Part shown: positions 63,014-64,000 of the stretch, piece after piece
Layout of the letters: the number at the start of each line of letters is the position of its first letter
Numbering within the stretch: position 1 is the first letter of the stretch
Source of the DNA: Chitinophaga jiangningensis
Lineage (GTDB): Bacteria > Bacteroidota > Bacteroidia > Chitinophagales > Chitinophagaceae
Assembly: GCF_900142605.1 (NCBI RefSeq)
Contig: NZ_FRBL01000005.1
Span: forward strand, 372,001-436,000
Reading direction: 5' to 3'
Length of the DNA stretch: 64,000 bases
Translations under genes and position numbers: made by a program
Notes under the pieces: model-generated
Database searches by the model: none
What the model was told of the DNA's origin: nothing
Seen by the model: only the letters and a program-made list of their open reading frames with translations

Positions 63014-64000
63014 ATGCAACCACAAACACCTGTAAGCCGGGCTCCATTCCCTGCGTCTGAAAAAATTTATGTGCCCGGAAAATTACACCCGGTGCAGGTA
63101 GCCATGCGTAAAATTACGCTCACGCCTACACGCCAGCACAACAGCAAAGACATTACCACTCCCAACACACCAGTGGTAGTATACGACACCAGCGGCCCCT
63201 ATACGGATCCATCCATCGCGATAGACGTAAACCACGGTATCCCACGCCTCCGCGAAAAATGGATTGCCGACCGTAACGACACCATCCTGCTGGAAGGCAA
63301 CTCCAGCGCATATGCACAAAGTCTGAGCAATGCCCAGCTGCCAGGCATGACCCATAACATCAAACCCCGCAAAGCAAAACCCGGTGCTAACGTTTCCCAA
63401 CTCTACTACGCTAAAAAGGGAATCATTACACCGGAAATGGAATATATCGCCATCCGCGAAAACCAGCTGCTGGAAGCACTTTCCGATAATGAACGCCAGC
63501 AGCATACCGGCAACAGCTTCGGCGCCCGTACCCCTCTAAAATTTATTACCCCTGAATTTGTACGCGATGAGGTAGCCGCCGGCCGCGCCATCATCCCCGC
63601 TAATATCAACCACCCGGAAAGTGAACCCATGATCATCGGTCGTAACTTCCTCGTGAAAATCAATGCCAACATCGGCAATAGCGCCGTAACCTCCAGCATA
63701 GCCGAAGAAGTGGAAAAAGCAGTATGGGCCTGCCGCTGGGGCGCTGATACCATCATGGACCTCAGCACCGGCAAAAACATTCACGCTACCCGCGAATGGA
63801 TCATTCGTAACTCACCCGTTCCAATCGGTACCGTGCCCATTTACCAGGCACTGGAAAAGGTGAACGGTAAGGCGGAAGACCTCACCTGGGAGCTGTTCCG
63901 CGACACCCTGATCGAACAGGCAGAGCAAGGGGTGGACTACTTCACCATTCACGCCGGTGTGCTGCTACGCTATGTACCGTTAACGGCCAAACGAACCACC
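63014..64000 (+). CDS. thiC: Phosphomethylpyrimidine synthase ThiC (3' end outside window)
   Basis: Start ATG at 63014 (MQPQTPVSRAPFPASEK); 329 codons fit exactly to the window edge, so the gene continues. A radical-SAM enzyme that turns AIR into HMP-P for thiamine. Landmarks: VVVYDTSGPYTDPSIAIDVNHGIPRLREKWI, KPGANVSQLYYAKKGIITPEMEYIAIREN, FVRDEVAAGRAIIPANINHPESEPMIIGRNF, and the beginning of the SAM-binding half. The CX2CX4C cluster motif is beyond the window. Under the same TPP riboswitch as thiS. Confidence 0.97.
   Translation, partial: MQPQTPVSRAPFPASEKIYVPGKLHPVQVAMRKITLTPTRQHNSKDITTPNTPVVVYDTSGPYTDPSIAIDVNHGIPRLREKWIADRNDTILLEGNSSAYAQSLSNAQLPGMTHNIKPRKAKPGANVSQLYYAKKGIITPEMEYIAIRENQLLEALSDNERQQHTGNSFGARTPLKFITPEFVRDEVAAGRAIIPANINHPESEPMIIGRNFLVKINANIGNSAVTSSIAEEVEKAVWACRWGADTIMDLSTGKNIHATREWIIRNSPVPIGTVPIYQALEKVNGKAEDLTWELFRDTLIEQAEQGVDYFTIHAGVLLRYVPLTAKRTT

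Noticed and set aside
1..64000. CRISPR array, insertion sequence, prophage or classical defence genes
   Set aside because: I looked for regularly spaced repeats, transposases, integrases, restriction-modification, toxin-antitoxin and phage genes. None is present; the repeats found are irregular and intergenic.

Overview
The window looks like chromosomal DNA of a Bacteroidota bacterium, most likely a Chitinophaga-like member of the Chitinophagaceae. This is inferred from gene content and signals, not from a database match. Several genes are preceded by the Bacteroidota-type promoter element TAnnTTTG, and Shine-Dalgarno sequences are largely absent. There are many periplasmic or secreted glycosidases (GH27, GH92, a GHL10-like protein with a CBM9-like partner). 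The kdp operon carries a porin gene, and PurL is a single long chain. Genes are densely packed on both strands, and most products are housekeeping or envelope proteins. I see no phage, insertion sequence, CRISPR array or rRNA.

Layout. 1-4.7 kb: the 3' end of a large RHS/YD-repeat protein, a glycosyltransferase, tRNA-Asn, a sulfotransferase and an APS kinase whose 3' ends overlap. 5-10.2 kb: a GH27 glycosidase and purL. 10.2-11.1 kb: a gene-poor stretch with palindromes. 11.1-16 kb: an ABC exporter, a secreted aspartic protease with a PDZ domain, and a GT87-like membrane protein. 16-24.6 kb: a GH92 glycosidase, a GHL10-like/CBM9-like gene pair, an S9 peptidase, a PaaG-like enoyl-CoA hydratase and an outer-membrane barrel. 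24.9-36.3 kb: a large hybrid histidine kinase meets, tail to tail, a complete kdp potassium-uptake operon. That operon runs: a 113-aa unknown, a 27-aa membrane peptide, kdpF, kdpA, kdpB, kdpC, a porin, a truncated KdpD (sensor part only) and a separate histidine kinase. 36.7-43.5 kb: a SWIM/SNF2 helicase, ComB, an SRPBCC protein and GcvT. 43.7-49.1 kb: an M28 peptidase homologue, two small proteins, and an NAD-salvage regulon (NrtR-like regulator, NMNAT-Nudix fusion, nicotinamide phosphoribosyltransferase) with two operator-like palindromes. 49.3-57.4 kb: a GT2 enzyme and an RND efflux operon led by two TetR regulators. 57.8-64 kb: a PLP aminotransferase, dnaN followed by DnaA-box-like sites, a sterol-desaturase-family protein, and a TPP riboswitch driving thiS and thiC (thiC runs off the window).

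The strongest leads for something undescribed are these. The kdp operon has a split KdpD, no adjacent KdpE and two extra small upstream genes. The NrtR-like palindromes are spaced 52 bp apart across the promoter. A family of REPIN-like intergenic palindromes with CCTTCGG/CCGAAGG cores is present at five loci. No classical defence or mobile system was found.
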